In this document: positions 24,463-32,848 of the stretch, piece by piece
Layout of the letters: each line of letters opens with the position of its first letter
Position numbering within the stretch: the first letter of the stretch is position 1
Origin: Rhodospirillum sp047263945
GTDB lineage: Bacteria > Pseudomonadota > Alphaproteobacteria > Rhodospirillales > Rhodospirillaceae
Length of the DNA: 64,000 nucleotides
Assembly: GCF_047263945.1 (NCBI RefSeq)
Contig: NZ_JBLAVB010000008.1
Location: 166,386 to 230,385 of the forward strand
Reading direction: 5' to 3'
Notes under the pieces: model-generated
The model's database searches: none
Seen by the model: only the letters and a program-made list of their open reading frames with translations
Told to the model about the DNA's origin: nothing
Translations under genes and position numbers: made by a program

Positions 24463-25320
24463 ATGTCCGAGCTGATTTTCGCCCCCACTGCCACGGTCGT
24501 CGCCTCTTCGGTCATGGATCCCGGAGGGATGGGACATTGGGCCGGAGAGATGGGCTATGGCGCGCTTCTCGCCGATCCCGAAACCCCCCTGGGGGATATC
24601 GCCCAGGCCGGGGCGGCGGGGGCCTCCGCCGACGCCCTGCCCGAGTTCTCCGGGCGGTTCTGCTACCGCTCCTTCAAGAAGGGGCGTCCGGCCAATGAAT
24701 ATGTCGGGCATATTCTGGACAGCGGTCATGGCTCCGTGCTGGAACACGCCTCCGTTTCCATGGCCATTGCCGGGGTCTCCCGCAGCCTGACCCACGAATT
24801 GATCCGCCACCGGGCGGGCACGGCCATCTCCCAGGAGAGCCAGCGCTACGTGGACGCCAAGGACGTGAACTTCATCCTGCCTCCGCTGCTGGTGGCCGAG
24901 GTGGAGCATCTGCGTGAAAAGGGCAACGGAACCGGAGCGGACGCCCTGGTCAAGGACTTTCTGGCCGACTGTATGTCCAGCCTGAAGGCCTATCAGAAGT
25001 GGCAGGAATCCTTCCGCGCCCATGTGGCGGAACTGGGGGTGACCGACAAGACCCTGATCAAAAAGCGCGCCAACGAGGCCGCCCGCTGCATGCTGCCCAA
25101 CGCCACGGAAACCCGCCTCGTCTGGACCATGAACCTGCGGGCGGCCCGTCATATCATTGAACTGCGCGGTCACCGGGACGCAGACCTGGAAATCCGCCGG
25201 TTGGCTTGCCTGATGGCCCGCCGCCTGAAAGAGGTCGCGCCCTTGGTCTTCGAGGACGTGAGTCTGTTCACCGATGACGATGGCTTTGACAGCGTCAAGG
25301 TTGGCTACCGCAAGGTCTAA
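24463..25320 (+). CDS. thyX: Flavin-dependent thymidylate synthase
   Basis: A 285-residue ThyX that methylates dUMP with methylenetetrahydrofolate and FAD/NADPH. The signature region reads LIRHRAGTAISQESQRYVD, a variant of the RHR-x7-S motif. GHGSVLEHASVS upstream and LRAARHIIELRGHRDAD near the C-terminus are FAD/dUMP contacts. The length is typical of the longer proteobacterial group. It replaces ThyA in many alphaproteobacteria. Confidence 0.95.
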   Translation: MSELIFAPTATVVASSVMDPGGMGHWAGEMGYGALLADPETPLGDIAQAGAAGASADALPEFSGRFCYRSFKKGRPANEYVGHILDSGHGSVLEHASVSMAIAGVSRSLTHELIRHRAGTAISQESQRYVDAKDVNFILPPLLVAEVEHLREKGNGTGADALVKDFLADCMSSLKAYQKWQESFRAHVAELGVTDKTLIKKRANEAARCMLPNATETRLVWTMNLRAARHIIELRGHRDADLEIRRLACLMARRLKEVAPLVFEDVSLFTDDDGFDSVKVGYRKV

Positions 25321-25347
25321 GATCTGATCTGGGGGGAGGGCCGTGCT

Positions 25348-26514
25348 ATGGGGCGACCCTCGGAGCTGACAGCGACTCAGGCCCGGCGGATCGCATTGCG
25401 TGCCGCCGGGCTGGGACGCCGTCGCCCCAAGGCGGAACCGGGAACCCGCCATCTGACGGGGGTGCTGGATCGGCTGGGACTCCTGCAGATCGATTCGATT
25501 AACGTCCTGGCTCGGGCGCACCGGGTTCCCCTGTTCTCCCGCCTGGGACCCTATGCCGAAGCCTTGCTGACCCGCGCGGCCCAGGGGCCGCGCCGGACGC
25601 TTTTCGAATATTGGGGGCATGAGGCCTCTCTGATTCGTTTGGACCTCCATCCCCTGCTGCGGTGGCGCATGGCCGATGCCCGAGCCAATCGGGGTATCTA
25701 TGGCGGGTTGGCCCGCTTCGCCCAGGACAAGGGGCCGCTGATCGATGCCGTGTTGGAGCGACTCTCCCGTGACGGTCCCTCCACCGCCCGCGCCCTCTCG
25801 CCGGAGGGGGAGGGGCGGACCGAAGCTTGGTGGGGGTGGAACAACACCAAGCGGGCTTTGGAATGGCTTTTCTGGGCGGGACTCGTGACCTGCCGGGAAC
25901 GGCTGCCGACCTTCGAACGGGTTTATGACCTGCCGGAGCGGACCTTGCCGGGGGAGATCCTGGCCCTGGCCACGCCCCCCCGGGCGGAGGCCATGCGCGG
26001 ACTGGTCGCAGTGGCAGCCAAGTCCCTGGGGGTGGCGACGGAATTGGACCTGCGGCGCTATTTCCGTCTCCCCTCCGGCGAGGTCGCCCAGGCCCTGGCC
26101 GTGTTGGAGGAAGAAGGGACCCTGCGCCCGGTCCAGGTGCGGGGCTGGGAGACTCCGGCTTGGCTTTCGGCGGAGGACCATGCGGTGACGCCCCTCAAGC
26201 TGGGCTGCCGTTTGCTCTCTCCCTTCGATCCTCTGCTGTTCGAACGCCCCCGGGTAGAGCGCCTGTTCGATTTCCATTACCGCATCGAGATCTATGTCCC
26301 GGCGGAAAAACGGGAATATGGCTACTACTGCCTCCCAATTCTGCTTGATGACCGGCTGGTGGGGCGGGTCGACTTGCGGGCGGATCGCGGGGCTAGGCGG
26401 CTGGTGGTGGAGTCACTCCACCTGGAGCTTGGGGTGGACCCGGCGGAACTCTCCCCAGCGCTGACCAGAGAGTTTTCTCTGGTGGCCCAATGGCTGGGTT
26501 TGAGTTTGGGGTAG
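25348..26514 (+). CDS. YcaQ/AlkZ-family DNA glycosylase-like winged-helix protein
   Basis: A 388-residue protein of the HTH_42 (formerly DUF1006) family with tandem winged helices and a C-terminal beta-barrel. The catalytic motif QxD is visible in LLQIDSINVLARAHR (Q-I-D), as in YcaQ-type enzymes that unhook DNA interstrand crosslinks and excise bulky N7 adducts. WGHEASLIR and WWGWNNTKRALEWLFWAGLV are further family blocks. The ATG at 25348 has a GGGGGGAGGG site. Transcribed in the same direction as thyX, 27 bp downstream, so it probably shares its transcript. Confidence 0.88.
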   Translation: MGRPSELTATQARRIALRAAGLGRRRPKAEPGTRHLTGVLDRLGLLQIDSINVLARAHRVPLFSRLGPYAEALLTRAAQGPRRTLFEYWGHEASLIRLDLHPLLRWRMADARANRGIYGGLARFAQDKGPLIDAVLERLSRDGPSTARALSPEGEGRTEAWWGWNNTKRALEWLFWAGLVTCRERLPTFERVYDLPERTLPGEILALATPPRAEAMRGLVAVAAKSLGVATELDLRRYFRLPSGEVAQALAVLEEEGTLRPVQVRGWETPAWLSAEDHAVTPLKLGCRLLSPFDPLLFERPRVERLFDFHYRIEIYVPAEKREYGYYCLPILLDDRLVGRVDLRADRGARRLVVESLHLELGVDPAELSPALTREFSLVAQWLGLSLG

Positions 26515-26640
26515 GAGGTGTCGGAATCGGTGCCATTCCATCCAAATCCATGGTCCGGTCTTGAGGTCGGCGGAATCGGAGCTAAATGGGAGGTCATGAC
26601 CGGGGGTTCTCCCCCATTCCCTCACCAAGGAGTCGCCCCG

Positions 26641-27519
26641 TTGAGTGATCAAACCGAATACACGCCCCCCAAGGTCTGGACCTGGGACCAGGAGAGCGGC
26701 GGCCAGTTCGCCAATATCAACCGGCCCATCTCGGGGCCAACCCATGACAAGGACCTGCCCGTCGGGAAACATCCGTTCCAGCTCTATTCCCTGGCCACGC
26801 CCAATGGGCAGAAGGTCTCGATCATGCTGGAGGAATTGCTGGCCCTGGGGCACACCGGGGCGGAGTACGATGCCTGGCTGATCCGCATCAACGAGGGCGA
26901 TCAGTTCTCCAGCGGCTTTGTGGGGGTCAACCCCAATTCAAAGATTCCTGCGTTGATGGACCATTCGGAGCCGGAGCCGGTTCGGGTGTTTGAATCCGGG
27001 GCGATCCTGCAGTATCTGGCGGAGAAGTTCGGCGCTTTCCTGCCGACGGAGCGGGCCGCGCGGGCCGAATGCCTGTCCTGGCTGTTCTGGCAGATGGGCA
27101 GTGCTCCCTACCTTGGAGGCGGTTTTGGTCACTTCTACGCCTATGCGCCCTTCAAAATGGAATACCCCATCAATCGCTTCGCGATGGAAGTGAAGCGGCA
27201 ATTGGATGTTCTGGACCGCCGCCTTGCGGAGGTGCCCTATCTCGGCGGCGAGGACTACACCATCGCCGATATCGCCACCTTCCCCTGGTACGGCGGGTTG
27301 GTGAAGGGACGGCAATATGAAGCCGCAGAATTCCTGTCGGTGCATGAATATACCAACGTTCTGCGCTGGGCCGATCGCATCGAGGCCAGACCTGCCGTGA
27401 AACGGGGGTTGATGGTGAACCGCGTGAAAGGCGACCCGTCGAAGCAGCTCCGCGAACGGCATGATGCGGGCGACTTCGACACCAAGACCCAGGACAAGTT
27501 GGAGGGGGAACAGGCGTAA
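26641..27519 (+). CDS. yghU: Glutathione-dependent disulfide-bond oxidoreductase, YghU type
   Basis: A 292-residue Nu-class GST-like protein with close similarity to YghU throughout: VWTWDQESGGQFANINRP at the N-terminus, LPVGKHPFQLYSLATPNGQK, FESGAILQYLAEKFG and GGGFGHFYAYAPFKMEYPIN. These bind two glutathiones and reduce disulfide substrates such as 2-hydroxyethyl disulfide. The start is a TTG at 26641 with AAGGAG 8 nt upstream; upstream frame to 26518 carries no homologous sequence. A strong bidirectional terminator follows. Confidence 0.94.
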   Translation: MSDQTEYTPPKVWTWDQESGGQFANINRPISGPTHDKDLPVGKHPFQLYSLATPNGQKVSIMLEELLALGHTGAEYDAWLIRINEGDQFSSGFVGVNPNSKIPALMDHSEPEPVRVFESGAILQYLAEKFGAFLPTERAARAECLSWLFWQMGSAPYLGGGFGHFYAYAPFKMEYPINRFAMEVKRQLDVLDRRLAEVPYLGGEDYTIADIATFPWYGGLVKGRQYEAAEFLSVHEYTNVLRWADRIEARPAVKRGLMVNRVKGDPSKQLRERHDAGDFDTKTQDKLEGEQA

Positions 27520-27563
27520 CCCCTCCCCAAAGAAGGGGCTTTTCCCCAAAGATGGAGGCGTTC

Positions 27564-27599
27564 AAAAGATCCAGTGCTTCGGGCCCTGGATCTTTTTTT
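27564..27599. terminator. Rho-independent terminator (works in both directions)
   Basis: An 11-bp stem AAAAGATCCAG / CTGGATCTTTT with loop tgcttcgggcc ends in a run of seven T. It follows yghU and separates it from the downstream LysR gene. Confidence 0.9.
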
Positions 27600-27715
27600 A
27601 TGGTCCCCAGAGCACCGTCGCTGGTCGCTTGCGGGGGCTTTGTGAGCGAAGAGTGTTCGCATCGCTGTGAAATCAGTAAGGTGAAACCTGGGGCAAGAGA
27701 AGAGGGTCGAGGAAA

Positions 27716-28624
27716 TTGTCTTTTACACTCAGGCAACTGCAGTATTTCGTGGCCGTTGCCGAACAGGGGACGGTGTCGGGGGCGTCTCGTGTCTTGTCCA
27801 TCTCGCAATCGGCCATTACGGAAGCGGTGAAGGAGTTGGAGAGTGATTTGGGGGTGTCGTTGTTCGAGCGGCATTCGCGGGGATTGAACATCACCCAGCA
27901 AGGACATCAGTTCCTCCGCCATGCCACGAAGATCCTCTCGAATGTCGCCGAGGCCAAGCAGGTCTTCACCGATGCACCCGATCAGAAATTCGGGTCCTTG
28001 CAATTGGGTGTGACCTCGCTGGTTGCCGGCTATGTGTTGTCCGATATTCTGGCCCGATATCGCCGCGCCTTTCCCGGCGTGGAAGTAAAGACCTTGGAAG
28101 ATGACGGCAATTACCTGGAGCATCTTCTTGTGGGGGGCGAACTCGATGTCGCCGTCATGTTGCTCAACAATCTCCGTGACCGGCAGGCCCTGCAATTTGA
28201 AACGCTGGAAACCTCGCCTTTCAGCCTGTGGCTTCCCTCCGGCCATGCCTTGACGGCCAAGGACTCCATCGAGATGGCCGATATCGCCGATCAACAGTTG
28301 ATCATGTTGACGACCGATGAAATGGAGGAGGCGACCCGCAAGCTGCTCGCCGTCTTCGATGCCCGCCCAAAGGTCGCCTTCCGGACGCGCTCGGTGGAGG
28401 CCGTCCGGAGTTTGGTGGCGACCGGGGCTGGGCTCGCGCTGCTGCCCGACATGATCTATCGCCCCTGGTCGCTGGAAGGCGACCGGATTGAGACACGCGA
28501 CGTGTCGGCCTCCCTTCCTGCGGTCAATGTGGGGCTGGTCTGGCGCAGGGGCTTGAGCCTGTCCTCGCCCGTGAAGGATTTCATCGTGCTTGCCCAGACA
28601 CAAAGAAGCCCGAGATTGCGGTGA
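27716..28624 (+). CDS. LysR-family regulator of the polyamine operon (inferred)
   Basis: A 302-residue LysR protein: winged helix (FTLRQLQYFVAVAEQGTVSGASRVLSISQSAITEAVKELE) and effector domain (LQLGVTSLVAGYVLSDIL). It starts with TTG at 27716, with GAGG a few bases upstream. It precedes, in the same direction, genes for a polyamine-type ABC importer and an aminoaldehyde dehydrogenase and is the obvious candidate regulator. In E. coli the equivalent ydc operon is paired with a MocR-type regulator instead, so this lineage has a different control protein. Confidence 0.9.
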   Translation: MSFTLRQLQYFVAVAEQGTVSGASRVLSISQSAITEAVKELESDLGVSLFERHSRGLNITQQGHQFLRHATKILSNVAEAKQVFTDAPDQKFGSLQLGVTSLVAGYVLSDILARYRRAFPGVEVKTLEDDGNYLEHLLVGGELDVAVMLLNNLRDRQALQFETLETSPFSLWLPSGHALTAKDSIEMADIADQQLIMLTTDEMEEATRKLLAVFDARPKVAFRTRSVEAVRSLVATGAGLALLPDMIYRPWSLEGDRIETRDVSASLPAVNVGLVWRRGLSLSSPVKDFIVLAQTQRSPRLR

Positions 28625-28782
28625 TCTGGGAGTGAATTCGGAAATTCCGATAGGATCTTTCTGTTTAATGAAATTGCGAAATCTCCCTTGCCTCGTATCC
28701 TCTTCCCTATCCAGAAAAGCGGTTTGGAGTGTCATTGATCGGCGGGAGATTCCATCCGCGCCGGGACCATAAAAGGGAGACT

Positions 28783-29949
28783 ATGCATATGAAATCCACG
28801 CATTTGTTGAATTTCCTATCCGCCTCGGCCCTGACCATCGGCATGGTGGCGCCCGCCTATGCTGCGGATATGCAGACCTCCATTGGTCCGGGGGAAGGAG
28901 AAGTCGATATCGTCGCTTGGGCCGGTTATATCGAGAACGGGGAAAGCGACCCAGCCTATGACTGGGTGACCGATTTCGAAAAACAAACCGGCTGCAAGGT
29001 CAACGTCAAGACCGCCGCCACATCCGACGAAATGGTTACCTTGATGAATCAGGGGGGCTTCGATCTGGTGACAGCATCGGGAGATGCGTCGCTTCGGTTG
29101 ATTGCTGGTGGCAAGGTGCAGCCCATCAATGTCGATCTGATCCCGAGCTGGAAGGCCGTCGATGAGCGCCTGCAGAATGCGCCTTGGCATACCGTAGAGG
29201 GCGTCCATTACGGGACCCCCTATCAGTGGGGGCCGAATGTGCTGATGTACAATACCAAGGCTTTCGGCGGAAAGGCGCCGGACAGTTGGGATGTCGTCTT
29301 CAAGGAAATGACCCTGCCAGACGGCAAGTCCAACAAGGGGCGTGTCCAGGCCTATGATGGTCCGATCTACATCGCCGATGCGGCGCTCTACCTGAAAACG
29401 GCGAATCCCTCGCTGGGGATCACGGACCCCTATGAACTGACCGAGGACCAATACGCGGCGGCGCTTGAGCTGCTAAAGGGCCAGCGTGCGTTGGTCAGCC
29501 GCTATTGGCACGATGCGACCGTTCAGACCGACGACTTCAAGAACGAGGGAATGGTGGCCTCCGGCTCCTGGCCTTATCAAGTCAATCTGCTGGTGGCCGA
29601 TGGACAACCGATCGCCTCGACCATTCCCAAGGAAGGGGCAACCGGTTGGGCCGATACGACCATGATGCATGCCGAGGCTGCCCACCCCAATTGTGCCTAT
29701 CTGTGGATGGAACATTCCCTGGACCCGAAGGTGCAGGGGGATGTGGCCGCCTGGTTCGGGTCGGTTCCCACGGTTCCTGCGGCTTGTGAGGGCAATGCGC
29801 TTCTTGGTGACGGCGGATGTGCCACCAATGGCTTCGATAATTTTGACAAGATTTCCTTTTGGAAGACGCCCGTTTCCACATGCGAGGCCGGTACCTGTGT
29901 GCCCTATCGCCGTTGGGTGAACGACTACATCGCGGTCATGGGCGGATAA
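28783..29949 (+). CDS. ydcS: Polyamine ABC transporter periplasmic binding protein (YdcS/PotF-like)
   Basis: A 388-residue secreted binding protein with a cleavable signal peptide (LLNFLSASALTIGMVAPAYA, about residues 6-27). Mature protein features VDIVAWAGYIENG, DLVTASGDASLRLI and YGTPYQWGPNVLMYN are those of PotD/PotF/YdcS-type receptors for spermidine, putrescine or related compounds. The ATG at 28783 has GGGAG upstream. It heads a ydcSTUV-patD-like operon. A degenerate multi-hairpin element lies between it and the ATPase gene, a place where hairpins often raise the ratio of binding protein to membrane components. Confidence 0.92.
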   Translation: MHMKSTHLLNFLSASALTIGMVAPAYAADMQTSIGPGEGEVDIVAWAGYIENGESDPAYDWVTDFEKQTGCKVNVKTAATSDEMVTLMNQGGFDLVTASGDASLRLIAGGKVQPINVDLIPSWKAVDERLQNAPWHTVEGVHYGTPYQWGPNVLMYNTKAFGGKAPDSWDVVFKEMTLPDGKSNKGRVQAYDGPIYIADAALYLKTANPSLGITDPYELTEDQYAAALELLKGQRALVSRYWHDATVQTDDFKNEGMVASGSWPYQVNLLVADGQPIASTIPKEGATGWADTTMMHAEAAHPNCAYLWMEHSLDPKVQGDVAAWFGSVPTVPAACEGNALLGDGGCATNGFDNFDKISFWKTPVSTCEAGTCVPYRRWVNDYIAVMGG

Positions 29950-29954
29950 GCCAG

Positions 29955-30060
29955 ACCGTACCGGACGACGCTGGGCTGCCGCCCAGACCCGCTTGGGGGC
30001 ATATGCCCCCAAGCCCCCTATTTTTCTATGACTGGGAGGCCGGGGCAGAGCTTTGCTTCA
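29955..30060 (-). repeat. Degenerate multi-hairpin element between ydcS and ydcT
   Basis: This contains the perfect palindrome CTTGGGGGCATATGCCCCCAAG (29992-30013, given here as two 11-nt halves) plus CTGGGC-x-GCCCAG at 29970-29986. Read on the minus strand, the order matches the elements at 34304-34492 and 61171-61366, with clear decay. It probably works as an intercistronic attenuator or mRNA stabiliser. Confidence 0.55.
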
Positions 30061-30096
30061 GATCCTGCCTCGTGCCGTCCTCTCAGGAGACGTCGA

Positions 30097-31095
30097 ATGA
30101 CGACTGCCGTCACGTTCCGTGCCGTATCCCGTCACTTTGGCCCCGTTCGCGCCGTCGACGCCGTCGATCTGGACATTGCCGCAGGGGAGTTCTTCGCGAT
30201 GCTCGGGCCGTCCGGTTCGGGGAAGACGACCTGCCTGCGTCTGATCGCCGGTTTCGAACAGCCGACCAGTGGTACAATCACCATTTTCAAGGAAGACACG
30301 ACCGGGGTGCCGCCCTGGCGCCGCCATGTGAACACGGTCTTTCAGGATTATGCGCTCTTTCCCCATATGAGCATTCGCGACAATGTCGCCTACGGATTGA
30401 TGGTCAAAGGCGTTGACGCCAAGACCCGGCACAAGGCCGCCGAGGAGGCCCTGGAGCTGGTCAAGCTTGGCGGCTATGGCGACCGCAAGACCGGCCAGAT
30501 GTCCGGTGGCCAGCGCCAGCGTGTGGCCTTGGCCCGCGCGCTGGTCAACAAGCCAAGTGTCCTGTTGCTCGATGAACCCCTGGGTGCGCTGGATCTGAAA
30601 TTGCGCGAAGCGATGCAGGAGGAATTGAAGAGCCTGCAAAGAAAGCTGGGGATCACCTTTGTTCTGGTCACCCATGATCAGGGCGAGGCCCTGTCCATGG
30701 CCGATCGGGTGGCGGTGTTTAACCAGGGCAAGATCGTCCAGGCGGGCACGCCGGAGGATATCTACCACAATCCGAAGACCCGCTTCGTCGCCGATTTCGT
30801 CGGCTCGGCCAATGTTCTGCCGCCGTCGCTCATGGAAAAACTGACCGGAACATCCGCCTGGGCGGGATTGAGGCCGGAACAGATCGGCTTGTCCGGTGGC
30901 GAGGGCCGGTTGGCGATCGACGGCACGGTGACGGACTCGAGTTTCCTCGGCGCCGTGCGCCGTGTCGCGGTCAACGCCGACGGCCAAATCATCCACGCCA
31001 ATCTCCCCGCCAATGTGGTGGTGCCCGAGGCCGGTGCCCCTCTGACGCTCCATTTCGAGCGGTCCGCCCTGACACTCCTGGACGATGCCTCATGA
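30097..31095 (+). CDS. ydcT: Polyamine ABC transporter ATPase (YdcT/PotA-like)
   Basis: A 332-residue ABC ATPase with Walker A GPSGSGKTTCL, Q-loop VFQDYALFPHM, signature MSGGQRQRVALARAL, Walker B VLLLDEPLGALD, switch His in LVTHDQGEAL and a C-terminal TOBE domain (AGLRPEQIGLS). ATG 30097 follows CAGGAGA. It energises import with the two permeases downstream; the first permease start overlaps its stop (ATGA). Confidence 0.94.
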   Translation: MTTAVTFRAVSRHFGPVRAVDAVDLDIAAGEFFAMLGPSGSGKTTCLRLIAGFEQPTSGTITIFKEDTTGVPPWRRHVNTVFQDYALFPHMSIRDNVAYGLMVKGVDAKTRHKAAEEALELVKLGGYGDRKTGQMSGGQRQRVALARALVNKPSVLLLDEPLGALDLKLREAMQEELKSLQRKLGITFVLVTHDQGEALSMADRVAVFNQGKIVQAGTPEDIYHNPKTRFVADFVGSANVLPPSLMEKLTGTSAWAGLRPEQIGLSGGEGRLAIDGTVTDSSFLGAVRRVAVNADGQIIHANLPANVVVPEAGAPLTLHFERSALTLLDDAS

Positions 31096-32024
31096 TCGCG
31101 CCACCGACGGCTGACAGCCTTCCGTCACGGATATCCGGCGTGTTGTGGCGGCGGCCTGCCCTGCTCATCCTGCTACTCTTGACGCCGCCGCTCCTGTGGT
31201 TGGGCATTGTGTACGTGGGATCGCTGGTCTCGCTGTTGCTGCAAAGCTTCTTTTCCGTCGATGACTTCACCGGTCAGGTCAAATACGACCTGACCCTGTC
31301 CACCTATGCCGAGCTGTTTCGGCCATCGAATTTCGATATTCTCCGGCGCACAGTTGTCATGGCGGCACTGGTAACCATCGCCTCGGCGATCCTCGCCTTT
31401 CCCATCGCCTATTACGCCGCCCGCTACGCCAAGGGGCGTTGGAAGGCGGTCTTCTATCTCGGCGTCATGTTGCCGCTGTGGTCGAGCTATCTCGTCAAGA
31501 TCTATGCCTGGAAGATGATTCTCTCCAAGGAGGGCATCATCAGCTGGGTTGCCGCCAAGCTGCACCTGACCTTTCTGCTGGAGGGTTGGCTGTCCCTGCC
31601 GGAGGTGGGGGGCAATTCCCTTTCGGTCAGTTCGACAGGCACCTTCCTGGTCTTCGTCTATATCTGGTTGCCCTACATGATCCTGCCGGTTCAGGCCGCC
31701 TTGGAGCGGGTTCCGTCCAATCTTGTCGAGGCGTCCTATGATTTGGGCGCGGCGCCCGGGAAGACCTTCCGCCATGTGCTGCTGCCGATGGCTCTGCCGG
31801 GCGTCGCTGCGGGCTCGATCTTCACCTTCTCGCTGACCCTTGGCGATTACATCGTGCCGGGCATTATCGGGACGTCCCGCTTGTTCATCGGCCAAGTGGT
31901 CTATGTCCAACAGGGCACGGCCGGAAACATTCCGCTCGCTGCGGCCTTCTCGGTCGTGCCGGTTGTCATCATGGCCTTCTATCTGTGGCTCGCCAAGAAA
32001 CAGGGGGCTTTCGATGCGCTCTAA
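31092..32024 (+). CDS. ydcU: Polyamine ABC transporter permease 1 (YdcU/PotB-like)
   Basis: A 310-residue inner-membrane permease with six main membrane helices and the EAA loop LVEASYDLGAAPGKTFRHVLLP that docks on the ATPase. The start overlaps the ATPase stop codon by four bases, and its own 3' end overlaps the second permease start. A large first periplasmic loop (residues about 55-85) is typical of PotB-type proteins. Confidence 0.94.
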   Translation: MIAPPTADSLPSRISGVLWRRPALLILLLLTPPLLWLGIVYVGSLVSLLLQSFFSVDDFTGQVKYDLTLSTYAELFRPSNFDILRRTVVMAALVTIASAILAFPIAYYAARYAKGRWKAVFYLGVMLPLWSSYLVKIYAWKMILSKEGIISWVAAKLHLTFLLEGWLSLPEVGGNSLSVSSTGTFLVFVYIWLPYMILPVQAALERVPSNLVEASYDLGAAPGKTFRHVLLPMALPGVAAGSIFTFSLTLGDYIVPGIIGTSRLFIGQVVYVQQGTAGNIPLAAAFSVVPVVIMAFYLWLAKKQGAFDAL

Positions 32025-32826
32025 TCACGGGAAAGCACCGCTGGCGCTGAAGCTGGCGGCGGGCGGGGGGCTTCTGTTCCTGCATCTGCCGATCCTTTTG
32101 ATCTTCGTCTACGCCTTCACGACGGAGGACAAGAGTTTCCAATGGCCGCCCCCGGGTCTGACCCTGCGCTGGATCTCGGCCACCTGGGAGCGACCCGACG
32201 TCTGGCGGGCGCTGGCGCTGTCGGTCAAGGTCGCTTCGGTCGCGACGCTGTTGGCGATGACCCTGGGGACACTCTGCGCGGCGGCCCTGTCCCGGGCCCG
32301 CTTCTTTGGCAAGGAAGGCATCACCCTTCTGGTGATCCTGCCGATTGCCCTGCCGGGGATCGTTACCGGCATCGCCTTGCGGTCGGCCTTTGGTCTTGCG
32401 GATATGTCCTTTTCGTTCTGGACGATCGTGCTTGGCCACGCCACGTTTTGCATTGTGGTGGTTTACAACAACGCGGTGGCGCGCTTCCGGCGGCTGTCCA
32501 CCTCCCTGGTGGAGGCCTCCTATGACCTTGGCGCCAATGGCTTCCAGACATTTCGCTACATCATTTTGCCAAATATTGGGACCGCGCTGCTTGCGGGGGG
32601 AATGCTCGCCTTTGCGCTGTCCTTTGACGAGGTGATCGTCACGACCTTCACCGCAGGTCAGCAACAGACATTGCCGATTTGGATGCTGGAGGAGCTCATC
32701 CGCCCCCATGAACGCCCGGTGACCAATGTGGTGGCCATGGCGGTGGTGCTCGTGACCTTCCTGCCCATCCTGTTGGCCTACTATATGACGCGTGACGGCG
32801 AAGAAACCGCCGGAGCCGGGAAGTAA
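32014..32826 (+). CDS. ydcV: Polyamine ABC transporter permease 2 (YdcV/PotC-like)
   Basis: A 270-residue permease with six membrane helices and EAA loop LVEASYDLGANGFQTFRYIILP. ATG 32014 lies 11 bp inside the end of the first permease gene, as usual for coupled permease pairs. It forms the importer with the two preceding gene products and the YdcS-like receptor. The C-terminus (TRDGEETAGAGK) is short and polar. Confidence 0.94.
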   Translation: MRSNHGKAPLALKLAAGGGLLFLHLPILLIFVYAFTTEDKSFQWPPPGLTLRWISATWERPDVWRALALSVKVASVATLLAMTLGTLCAAALSRARFFGKEGITLLVILPIALPGIVTGIALRSAFGLADMSFSFWTIVLGHATFCIVVVYNNAVARFRRLSTSLVEASYDLGANGFQTFRYIILPNIGTALLAGGMLAFALSFDEVIVTTFTAGQQQTLPIWMLEELIRPHERPVTNVVAMAVVLVTFLPILLAYYMTRDGEETAGAGK

Positions 32827-32848
32827 ACGGACAGAAAGGACTTTATGC

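Noticed and set aside
24331..26277. 648-codon open frame on the minus strand
   Set aside because: It lies antisense to thyX and the YcaQ-type gene, both with clear domains; its translation is rich in Gln, Gly and His with no fold, as expected for a shadow frame in high-GC DNA.
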